From contig NZ_JAQMTY010000040.1 in assembly GCF_028330765.1 (NCBI RefSeq), positions 1-40,919 of the forward strand: 40,919 bases of DNA, given 5' to 3'. The notes under the pieces are model-generated. The model had not been told where the DNA came from and ran no database searches. It saw only the letters and a program-made list of their open reading frames with translations. Source of the stretch: Spirulina subsalsa CS-330. GTDB taxonomy: Bacteria; Cyanobacteriota; Cyanobacteriia; Cyanobacteriales; Spirulinaceae. Shown here one piece after another: positions 7,873-14,765 of this stretch. The position numbers and the translations under genes were made by a program. Within the stretch, counting starts at the first letter, position 1, and the number at the start of each line of letters is the position of its first letter.

Positions 7873-8358
7873 ATCGCTAAGAAACAACTCATGAACCACC
7901 AGATCAAATCAACCCATGTGCTTTTGATCGACCACGAGAATAATAATCGCGGCTTGACTGAAACCAGTGAAGCCATGCAACTGGCGAAACAAGTGGGACT
8001 GGATCTGGTGGTGGTCTCCACCGATAAAGAAGCCCCCGTGGCCAAACTGATTGACTACGGCAAACATAAATATCAACAGAAGAAACGGCAACGCCAAACC
8101 TCCAAACCCACGATGAAAGAGGTCAAACTCCGTCCTAATGTGGGCGATTCGGACTATGGTGTGCGGATTAACCGGGCCACGGAATGGCTGGCCAAGGGGA
8201 ATCCGGTTAAATTTCAAGTCCGTTTGCGAGGACGGGAACATCAACACCGCGATCGCGCCGCTCAACTTCTCGAACGGGTTATCGAAGACCTCAGTAAAAC
8301 TGCTACGGTTCAATCCTTTGATCGGCGCAGCTTAATCCTTCAACTTGCGCCCACCTAA
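7873..8358 (+). CDS. infC: Translation initiation factor IF-3 family protein, probable AUC start
   Basis: IF-3 binds the 30S subunit, prevents premature 50S joining and checks initiator tRNA pairing. Both domains are visible: N-domain from MNHQIKSTHVLLID through LDLVVVSTDKEAPVAKLIDYGKHKY, a Lys/Arg/Gln-rich linker, and C-domain KEVKLRPNVGDSDYGVRINRA to LRGREHQHRD and LILQLAPT. I place the start at ATC 7873 (I-AKKQL before the first Met), because AGGAGG at 7859-7864 lies 8 nt from it but 26 nt from the first ATG at 7891. Rare AUU/AUC starts are a known autoregulatory feature of infC. The C-domain is divergent and short by several residues near the end (SFDRRSL), so this may be a second, paralogous IF-3 of 161 residues rather than the housekeeping one. 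Confidence 0.85.
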   Translation: MAKKQLMNHQIKSTHVLLIDHENNNRGLTETSEAMQLAKQVGLDLVVVSTDKEAPVAKLIDYGKHKYQQKKRQRQTSKPTMKEVKLRPNVGDSDYGVRINRATEWLAKGNPVKFQVRLRGREHQHRDRAAQLLERVIEDLSKTATVQSFDRRSLILQLAPT

Positions 8359-8360
8359 GG

Positions 8361-8387
8361 GTCTGGTTGAACGCAGACTAATTTTTT
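8361..8387 (+). terminator. Weak intrinsic terminator after the IF-3-like gene
   Basis: GTCTG (8361-8365) pairs with CAGAC (8374-8378) around an 8-nt loop, followed by TAATTTTTT. The stem is only 5 bp, so termination may be partial. Confidence 0.5.
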
Positions 8388-8556
8388 GAAGGGATTCGTC
8401 AACATCCCCCCACAAATCAGAGTGCAACCCCATCACAAGTTTGGTTCACTCTGGTTTGTGTCGCAGGTCAACCCAGGGTTTTTGGCCGTGCAGACCGCAA
8501 TTGTTTGCTAGAGTTGAAGTGAGCATCATCCACTCCGCCCCGTGATCTAGTTCAGA

Positions 8557-9429
8557 ATGTTTTTTAATGCGACAGAAATTCTGATCGATGAGTTTGTTAA
8601 GCGTTTGCGGGCTGCCTATCAACGCACCTATGGTGGCTTAAAGCCAGATTACGCAGAGATTATCACCTGGGCGGGAAGTATGGCGATGGAAAACATTGCC
8701 AACAGTGACGCACTCTATCACAATGTCGAGCATTCGATTTTAGTGACTCTGGTGGGGCAAGAAGTGCTCCACGGGCGACATATTCGTGAAGGGGGGGTGT
8801 CCTGCGAAGATTGGCTCCATTTTTCCATTGCCTTGGCCTGCCATGATATCGGCTACGTCAAAGGAGTTTGCCGCCAAGATAATGAAGCCGAACGCCTCTA
8901 CGCCACGGGAAAAAATGGCGAAATGGTTCACTTACCGTCGGGCTGTTCCGATGCGTCCCTGACTCCGTATCATGTGGATCGCGGTAAATTGTTTATTGAA
9001 GAACGGTTTGGCGGTCATCGCCTCATTGATGCGACGCTAATTAAACAGAGTATCGAACTGACTCGTTTTCCGGTTCCCAACCAGGATGATCATCGCTGCA
9101 CCATGGATTATCCGGGCTTGCTGCGAGCGTCTGATCTAATTGGTCAACTCAGTGACCCGCGCTATCTCCGTAAAATTAACGCGCTGTTTTATGAATTTGA
9201 GGAGACGGGGGCCAATGCGCTGCTGGGGTTTAAAACGCCGGCGGATTTACGGCAAAATTATCCTCAATTTTATTGGCACGCGGTGTATCCCTTCATTGAG
9301 GATGCTCTGCAATATTTAGCCTTAACCCAAAAGGGCCAGCAGATTATCGCCAATCTTTATGCAAATGTGTTCAAGGTGGAACATGCGATGGCGACGGAGG
9401 GCAAGGCTCCGTCGTTTCCGTTGGCGTGA
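8557..9429 (+). CDS. HD-domain metal-dependent phosphohydrolase, cyclic-nucleotide PDE-like
   Basis: This 290-residue soluble protein carries metal-ligand motifs of the HD superfamily in order: YHNVEHS (Y54-S60), CHDIGY (H96-D97) and a late Asp in ASDLIGQLSDP (D193). The 'YHNxxHS' opening is closer to class I cyclic-nucleotide phosphodiesterases than to generic HD hydrolases, so hydrolysis of a cyclic or phosphorylated nucleotide is plausible. No sensory or membrane domain is fused. It lies 198 nt after the IF-3-like gene on the same strand, with only a weak terminator between, and ends 6 nt before the convergent DUF3352 gene. Substrate unknown. Confidence 0.82.
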   Translation: MFFNATEILIDEFVKRLRAAYQRTYGGLKPDYAEIITWAGSMAMENIANSDALYHNVEHSILVTLVGQEVLHGRHIREGGVSCEDWLHFSIALACHDIGYVKGVCRQDNEAERLYATGKNGEMVHLPSGCSDASLTPYHVDRGKLFIEERFGGHRLIDATLIKQSIELTRFPVPNQDDHRCTMDYPGLLRASDLIGQLSDPRYLRKINALFYEFEETGANALLGFKTPADLRQNYPQFYWHAVYPFIEDALQYLALTQKGQQIIANLYANVFKVEHAMATEGKAPSFPLA

Positions 9430-9435
9430 TCGAGT

Positions 9436-11058
9436 TTAGAAGAGGCTGAGGTTAAACAGGAGGGTGGCGCGGCTGATGCCGTCGGCTTGGCCGGTGCTGG
9501 TGAGGGAGAGCGATCGCACATGTTCCAAAATGGGTTTGGCGGCCACTTCAATCACCTTGACGACGGGGAATTTTTCGGTGATCAGGGGTCGCACTTGGGG
9601 CCAATCGAGATACAGGAGGCCATTGTTGGGGGTGGGCAGGGGAGCGATCGCTGCCTGAAATGCCTGGCTGGTGGCGAGGTTGGCGCGGCGCGATCGCACC
9701 AAATTACTCACCACATTGAGGGAATTGGAAAGCACGAGATAGTCGTCAAGGGTGGTGTAAGCTCCCTGCACCTTGGCGGTAATCTGGCCCCCGGCGGCGG
9801 CCAGTTCGGCCCAAGCGGTGACGGGTTGGTCTTGAATACTGACGGTGCTGATCGTCAGGTTTTGGGCTTGGGCGCGGCTGTCGAGTTCCTCTAGGGCTGC
9901 GGGGGTTTGCTCCGTTTGCCGCGTGACAAAGACCCAATCCCGATTCGGCAACACCGACAGGGCATAATCCCCCGTCACCCAGGGAAAAATCGCCTCGGTG
10001 GGGTCAAGGTCGGGGGTGAATTGGGTGAGGGCGGTGGTGAGGAGGGACACGACGGGGCTGTCTGCGCCGAGGCTGGTGGTGATCTGCTCCCAAAACTGAT
10101 GGAGGTCTGTACCGGCGGCGGTGAAGCTGGTTTTGGGGGGGAGGTATTGGAGAGCGGTGACGGGGGCGGTGAGGCTGGGGGGTTGAGCCTCTTCGGTGGC
10201 AATGCCCGCGACGGCGGTATCAGCGATCAATCCTTCGGGGCTGAGACCCAAGGCGAAGGTGAGGGTGGGAATGGGGTCGGTGGGTTCGGTGTCGAAGGCT
10301 TTCGCGACGGCGAGCAGATTGAGGTAGGCGACGCCGATGCGGGGGCGGTTGATGGGGGCGAGGGCCTGTTGATAAGCGGTGCTTTGGGCAAGGTTTAAGG
10401 CGGGAACTTGGACGTTGTTAATTGCATCGCGGAGGACTTTGGGATGGTTGGCGAAGAGGACGTAGCGATCGCCCACGACGGCACTGGCTAAATTTGCCCC
10501 TTGACCCTGACGGGCTTGGCGGTAGATCAGATTCACACCTTTGTACTGTTCAAAGACGAGATCCGCTTCACCCGCGATCGCCCCTTTGGCGTAGAGAATC
10601 TGCAAGAACTCCCGCGCCCGCTCGCCATCCTGGGCCGCCACGGCCAACAGATAGCCCATTTGCGCCCCATTATCCGGGTTGCGATCGTAGTCCAGGGAGG
10701 TGATGGCCACGGTGATTTCGTCACCGAGCCAGCCTTGAATATCGCGGCGATAGTTGAGGCCCGTTTGGGCGAGGAGTCCTGCTTTGAGGCGATCCAGTTC
10801 TTGACGGGTGCGAGGGCGATCGCCCAAGGGAGTCCCCACCTGCACCAAGGATTCTAAACGAGTGGGATTCACCAACAGCGACACCATCAGCGGCGACTGT
10901 TTCGGGATGAACATGGCCGCCGTTGGGGTCGCCTCCACGCCGCCATCGTTGAGGTTTAGCGGGCTTTGGGCCAACACCCAGGCCACACCGCCCCCGGCGA
11001 TCGCCAGCAGCACCAACACCGCCGTAAGGAGCGCGATAAAAAATGATCGCAACGTCAT
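9436..11058 (-). CDS. DUF3352 family membrane-anchored protein
   Basis: This 540-residue protein begins with one N-terminal transmembrane helix (about residues 7-30, FIALLTAVLVLLAIAGGGVAW) and continues as a large extracytoplasmic domain. The block FIPKQSPLMVSLLVNPTRLE (about 51-70) and the recurring ALQYLPP/YALSVLP segments match the cyanobacterial DUF3352 family. It has no known enzymatic function; members are predicted to face the periplasm or lumen. It is transcribed divergently from the methyltransferase-like gene, with 105 bp between starts. The sequence is rich in Ala, Leu, Pro and Thr as usual for the family, and complete. Confidence 0.85.
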   Translation of the reverse strand: MTLRSFFIALLTAVLVLLAIAGGGVAWVLAQSPLNLNDGGVEATPTAAMFIPKQSPLMVSLLVNPTRLESLVQVGTPLGDRPRTRQELDRLKAGLLAQTGLNYRRDIQGWLGDEITVAITSLDYDRNPDNGAQMGYLLAVAAQDGERAREFLQILYAKGAIAGEADLVFEQYKGVNLIYRQARQGQGANLASAVVGDRYVLFANHPKVLRDAINNVQVPALNLAQSTAYQQALAPINRPRIGVAYLNLLAVAKAFDTEPTDPIPTLTFALGLSPEGLIADTAVAGIATEEAQPPSLTAPVTALQYLPPKTSFTAAGTDLHQFWEQITTSLGADSPVVSLLTTALTQFTPDLDPTEAIFPWVTGDYALSVLPNRDWVFVTRQTEQTPAALEELDSRAQAQNLTISTVSIQDQPVTAWAELAAAGGQITAKVQGAYTTLDDYLVLSNSLNVVSNLVRSRRANLATSQAFQAAIAPLPTPNNGLLYLDWPQVRPLITEKFPVVKVIEVAAKPILEHVRSLSLTSTGQADGISRATLLFNLSLF

Positions 11059-11163
11059 AGCTTTTCCATCCCTAACAGTCTTCTGCTCTTCATTATTTCA
11101 GGTTGCGCTACCCTTAAGCAGTGCCGCGCTCAACTTCATCCCCTTCACTCTCGTTCCAAACCG

Positions 11164-11853
11164 ATGGTTTTTCAACTCGAAGAAATTGTGCCGTGGGGGC
11201 GCTCTAGTGCAGACTACCACGCCATGTTTAACCTCACTGATGCAGATCTTGCCGGGGTGATTCTTGATTGTGCCGGCGGCCCCGCTAGTTTTAACGCCGA
11301 AATGACCGAACAGGGACACCACATTATTTCCTGTGACCCGATCTATCACTATTCCCCCGCCCAGCTTGAACAGCGGATTGAGGCCGTCTATCCGATCATT
11401 GTTCAGGGAATGGAGCAAGCGCGGGAGCGATTTAACTGGCGACCGGGGGAAACGCCGGAACGTTTAGGCGATCGCCGCCTCCTCGCCATGCAAACCTTTC
11501 TCGCGGATCTCATTCCGGGGAAAGCCGCCCAGCGGTATCAGGTGGCAGAATTACCCTCGCTCCCCTTTGCAGATCAACAGTTTACCCTCGCCCTCTCGTC
11601 TCATTTGCTCTTTACCTATTCTGAGCAACTTTCCCTAGCGTTTCATCAAGCGGCGTTGGTGGAATTGGCGCGGGTGGCGGCGGAGGTGCGGATTTTCCCG
11701 ATTGTGGAGAATTTCACGGGGGAGCGATCGCGCCACTTCAACGCGGTTTATGATTCCCTCACCACTCAGGGCTATCGCCTCCACCTCTGCCCCGTCTCCT
11801 ACCATTTCCAAAAAGGCGGCAACGAAATGCTCATCATCCAGCCGCCCACCTGA
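11164..11853 (+). CDS. Class I SAM-dependent methyltransferase-like protein
   Basis: The protein has 229 residues. A Rossmann-type motif I is visible as GVILDCAGGPASF (about 31-43), followed by ISCDPIYHY with an acidic residue (Asp58) at the end of beta-2, and LPFADQQFTLALSSHLLFTY resembling motifs IV-V. This order fits class I methyltransferases, although the usual 'GxGxG' is replaced by CAGGPAS, so activity is not assured. The C-terminal part (YHFQKGGNEMLII) forms the terminal antiparallel strands. No substrate-specific motif is apparent. It converges on the HlyC-type gene with a 19-nt gap. Confidence 0.75.
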   Translation: MVFQLEEIVPWGRSSADYHAMFNLTDADLAGVILDCAGGPASFNAEMTEQGHHIISCDPIYHYSPAQLEQRIEAVYPIIVQGMEQARERFNWRPGETPERLGDRRLLAMQTFLADLIPGKAAQRYQVAELPSLPFADQQFTLALSSHLLFTYSEQLSLAFHQAALVELARVAAEVRIFPIVENFTGERSRHFNAVYDSLTTQGYRLHLCPVSYHFQKGGNEMLIIQPPT

Positions 11854-11872
11854 ATCATCACCGCCGCTCAAC

Positions 11873-13279
11873 TCAATCGTCTAGTGGATCGTTATCTGGC
11901 TCGGTTGCCGGTTCCGGTTCGTGGCGATAGATCCGGATCGTATGGAGGCGGGGGCCTTCGGCGGTGACGACGGTTAACTCTAGGTTGTCGTAGGTGAGCA
12001 CTTCGCCTTCTTGGGGGATTTTTTGGAAATGGTAGAGAACAAAGCCGCTTAGGGTCTGGTATTCATCGGTGAGGGGGAGATCGAGGCCGAGCATTTCGTT
12101 GACTTCTTCGAGGTCTAGTTGAGCCGGGACGAGGGAGGTTTGTTCGTCGATGGTGTGGATTGTCAGTTCGTCGTTGGGATCGCTGATCTGTTCATCGCCG
12201 ATGATTTCCGCGATTAAATCATTGAGGGTGACGAGGCCCGCTGTACCGCCAAATTCATCCATGACCATCACCATTTCCAGGTGCGATCGCTGCATCAAGG
12301 TCAATAACTCATTGAGGGGAATCCCTTCCGCCACAAAGCGAGCGGGCTTCACCCAGGGGCGGATCGGGGTATCGGGGGCGAGGAGATTTTGCGCTAGGGG
12401 GATCGCCAGATCTTTAAAATCAATAATCCCCACAATGTCATCGAGGGAATCCCCCGTTAGGGGATAGCGGGAATGTTCAGTGCTGACGACAAGATTAATC
12501 AGGTCGGTAAAGGTGGCCGTGGAATCAATGGCCGTCAGTTGGGTACGGGGGATCATCACCTCCGCTGCCGTCACTTCCCCGAAGGCGAAGACGTTTTTCA
12601 AGAGTTCTCGTTCTTCGACTTCTAAGCCGGTGGATTCTCGCTCGGTGGTGATGATCAGTTGCAATTCTTCTGGGGTGACGCGGTTGTACCAGGCTTGGCC
12701 CGCATATTCAACACCGCCGAGACGCAGGAGCCAGCGCGTCGATTGATTGAGAATCCAAATGAAGGGGTTAAAAAAACGAGCGATCGCTAAACTCGGCGGC
12801 GCGAGCATCCGCGCTAACTGCTCCGAATAAATTAGCGCCACGGATTTCGGGCAGAGTTCCCCCAAGACAATTTGTAAATAGGCCAGGGCAAAAAAGGCGA
12901 TCGGCGTGGCGAGGGAATGGGACAGAAACCAAGGGCTAAACCAGGGAATCCCCAAATTGTGAATCATCGTGCGCAGGATGAGAGCGATCGTCCCTTCGCC
13001 AATCCACCCTAGGGCCAAACTGGAGAGGGTAATCCCGATCTGGGTTGTGGAGAGGAGGCGTTCCATCCGATTTTGCAGCGTCTGCACCATCCGCGCCTGA
13101 AGATCCCCCGCTGCCACCAGTTGGGTAATGCGCGATCGCCGCACCGAAACAATCGCAAACTCCGCCGTCACAAAAAAGGCATTAATCGCAATCAGCAGCC
13201 CCACCGACACCAAGCGCAGCCCCAGAGCTTGACCCGTCAAGGGAATCGCATCAAACGTTGAAACCATCAAAACGTTCAT
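11873..13279 (-). CDS. CNNM/hemolysin-C-type membrane protein (DUF21, CBS pair, CorC_HlyC)
   Basis: This 468-residue protein has an N-terminal DUF21 domain with about four membrane helices (residues 20-190, including AINAFFVTAEFAIVSVRRSR), then two CBS motifs (about 225-350; EVMIPRTQL and the segment around VMVMDEFGGTAGLVTLNDLI), and a C-terminal CorC_HlyC domain (about 370-450; TLSGFVLYHFQKIPQEGE). Relatives include CNNM and CorC proteins implicated in Mg2+ or Co2+ transport. Despite the historical name 'hemolysin' there is no reason to expect a toxin. The 249-residue gene lies 27 nt upstream on the same strand, so they may be co-transcribed. Confidence 0.93.
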   Translation of the reverse strand: MNVLMVSTFDAIPLTGQALGLRLVSVGLLIAINAFFVTAEFAIVSVRRSRITQLVAAGDLQARMVQTLQNRMERLLSTTQIGITLSSLALGWIGEGTIALILRTMIHNLGIPWFSPWFLSHSLATPIAFFALAYLQIVLGELCPKSVALIYSEQLARMLAPPSLAIARFFNPFIWILNQSTRWLLRLGGVEYAGQAWYNRVTPEELQLIITTERESTGLEVEERELLKNVFAFGEVTAAEVMIPRTQLTAIDSTATFTDLINLVVSTEHSRYPLTGDSLDDIVGIIDFKDLAIPLAQNLLAPDTPIRPWVKPARFVAEGIPLNELLTLMQRSHLEMVMVMDEFGGTAGLVTLNDLIAEIIGDEQISDPNDELTIHTIDEQTSLVPAQLDLEEVNEMLGLDLPLTDEYQTLSGFVLYHFQKIPQEGEVLTYDNLELTVVTAEGPRLHTIRIYRHEPEPATEPDNDPLDD

Positions 13280-13306
13280 AGGGAGACGGTGTGTCTCATT
13301 GCCTCC

Positions 13307-14056
13307 TCACTCAACGGCCGCCTCGGATGTCACCGGAATTCCCGTGAGATTGAGTTGTAACTCTTGATCAGGATAATTAGTCAGGGCCAGGGAGAGGGTT
13401 TGCGCATCCGCGAGAACGACATCGGCGATCCGAATCGTCCCCGTAAACCAATCCCCATTGGAGGGGACTTCCCCCGGCAGGTCATCGGTGATCGCCGTCA
13501 GGGAACGCCCCTGTTCATCCCGAACTTCTAAAAAGCTGTAGAGAAACTGCACCGCCGCACTACTTTCATTTTTTAAATTCACCGTTAAAACCAGCGCACC
13601 ATCCTGTTGATATACATTACTCACCTGTAATGTCACACCTTGAGACTCCCCTTCAATGGTGGAAAATGAAGGGTTGCGGATGAGCTGAGTCTCAGCAGAC
13701 GATTCAGTATCGTCGGGGTTTACAACCTCATCCGCCACTGGCTTTTCCGGCGGTTCCGGGACTTGATTCGTCCCGTTGATCACCTCTTGGGCCTGCTTGA
13801 TTAAGGTGTCTTCATCAAGGAGAAAATTGAAGGTCTGTGGCGTTCCCGTTGAGGTGTTGGCTGGACTTGCTGGGTCAGGGGAAGAAGTTTCGTTTGGTTG
13901 TTGGGTGAGTTTTTTGGACGGGCTAACATCGGGTTGACTGACACCTTGTAGGGCTAAATCCCCTAAAACATAGGCCCACCAGCCTGTAACCCCGCCTGCT
14001 CCCACCATCAGCAGCAGTAAAACCAGCGTGAGCATTAAGGTTGAGTTCAGTTTCAT
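13307..14056 (-). CDS. Membrane-anchored hypothetical with a C-terminal beta-sandwich-like domain
   Basis: The 249-residue protein has a single N-terminal hydrophobic helix (LMLTLVLLLLMVGAGGVTGW), a polar low-complexity linker of about 80 residues rich in Pro, Thr, Ser and Asn, and a C-terminal region of alternating strands (VTLQVSNVYQQDGALVLTVN, FLYSFLEVRDEQGRSLTAI). That pattern is typical of DUF4352-like immunoglobulin folds, but I cannot confirm the family. It should sit outside the cytoplasmic membrane. It is the likely first gene of a pair with the HlyC-type gene, 27 nt downstream. Function unknown. Confidence 0.7.
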   Translation of the reverse strand: MKLNSTLMLTLVLLLLMVGAGGVTGWWAYVLGDLALQGVSQPDVSPSKKLTQQPNETSSPDPASPANTSTGTPQTFNFLLDEDTLIKQAQEVINGTNQVPEPPEKPVADEVVNPDDTESSAETQLIRNPSFSTIEGESQGVTLQVSNVYQQDGALVLTVNLKNESSAAVQFLYSFLEVRDEQGRSLTAITDDLPGEVPSNGDWFTGTIRIADVVLADAQTLSLALTNYPDQELQLNLTGIPVTSEAAVE

Positions 14057-14167
14057 AATTCGACACAGGGGATCATCATGCCACCTTAGCGCAAAACAAT
14101 TCGGTTTATTATACGGCGAAAAACGCCCCGCCCCAATTTTGAGTCTGCAAAGGAGTGGGTCACTCTA

Positions 14168-14173
14168 TATAAT
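14168..14173 (+). promoter_or_regulatory. -10 element for tRNA-Ile
   Basis: A perfect TATAAT lies 16 nt before the mature 5' end of the tRNA. No good -35 hexamer is seen at the expected distance (a TTGAGT at 14139 is too far), so only the -10 is assigned. Confidence 0.5.
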
Positions 14174-14189
14174 GATAGAGAAATTATGC

Positions 14190-14262
14190 CCAGGGTTGGC
14201 CGAGCGGTTGAGGCAGCGAACTCATAATTCGCCCTAGACAGGTTCAACTCCTGTACCCTGGA
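14190..14262 (+). tRNA. trnI-CAU: tRNA-Ile (CAU anticodon, lysidine type)
   Basis: A 73-nt cloverleaf: the acceptor CCAGGGT (14190-14196) pairs with ACCCTGG (14255-14261), with discriminator A. The anticodon arm is GCGAA-CTCATAA-TTCGC with anticodon CAT, and the T-arm is ACAGG-TTCAACT-CCTGT. The D-arm GGCCGAGCGGTTGAGGC and the ACTCATAATT anticodon context match plastid/cyanobacterial trnI-CAU rather than initiator or elongator tRNA-Met. TilS would convert C34 to lysidine so that it reads AUA. The isotype is inferred from these resemblances. Confidence 0.88.
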
Positions 14263-14694
14263 TTAGCGAATCGGATTGAGCCAGAATTCTCCCCCCGGCA
14301 GCGGTTGATTAAGATTGCTAAAGGAGGGTTCAGTGCGGAGACTGGAATTATAGGGGTTGGTGAGGTCGGGGGTGCGGAGGATGGGCCCGTTGCTGTATTG
14401 CTGGCGGAGAACATCGACGTACATGGAATGGACGATCGCAGCATCCCGATTAATTTCCACTTCAGGAAACCCAGTTAAGCCGGTGAGGAAGTCAATCTGA
14501 CGACCGATGGTGAATGTGGTCGAGAAGGCATCTTGGGAACTGTAGGTGATGCCATTGTCAAAGGCTTCGGGAATGGTTTCGAGCGGAACGGGGAATTCGT
14601 TCGTTACTTCGACTTGGGCGATCGCACCGGATGCGATCGCCATCAATCCACTCACAACACCGCAGGTTACAGCCACAAAACGACGCATTAGCAT
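14263..14694 (-). CDS. Small secreted hypothetical protein
   Basis: This 143-residue protein has a clear signal peptide (MRRFVAVTCGVVSGLMAIAS then GAIAQ, cleavage after Ala). The mature part is polar and Pro/Asn-rich with no Cys, starting VEVTNEFPVP. No domain is recognised. Start ambiguity is two residues (ATG 14694 or 14688). Its stop codon directly abuts the 3' end of the convergent tRNA-Ile, with no spacer. Export is well supported; function unknown. Confidence 0.7.
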   Translation of the reverse strand: MLMRRFVAVTCGVVSGLMAIASGAIAQVEVTNEFPVPLETIPEAFDNGITYSSQDAFSTTFTIGRQIDFLTGLTGFPEVEINRDAAIVHSMYVDVLRQQYSNGPILRTPDLTNPYNSSLRTEPSFSNLNQPLPGGEFWLNPIR

Positions 14695-14765
14695 TACGGT
14701 TCTTCTCCAACTTAGGGTTTCAGTGGTTCAATTCTAGCCTGAGCCATTCCCAGACGATGGGATCA

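Noticed and set aside
7897-8045. Possibility that the IF-3-like gene lacks its N-domain
   Set aside because: The N-domain pattern (HVLLID, LDLVVVSTDKEAPVAKLIDYGK) is present, so the protein is full-length apart from small deletions.
9907-10398. Gly/Glu-rich 163-codon ORF on the plus strand
   Set aside because: It lies wholly antisense to the DUF3352 gene, is low complexity and has no ribosome site; it is a shadow of Pro/Thr codons.
11873-13279. A hemolysin toxin
   Set aside because: The DUF21-CBS-CorC_HlyC architecture is that of ion-homeostasis membrane proteins; the name is historical.
14190-14262. tRNA read as elongator tRNA-Met
   Set aside because: The anticodon is CAT, but the D-arm and anticodon-arm sequences match the Ile(CAU) type and not Met tRNAs.
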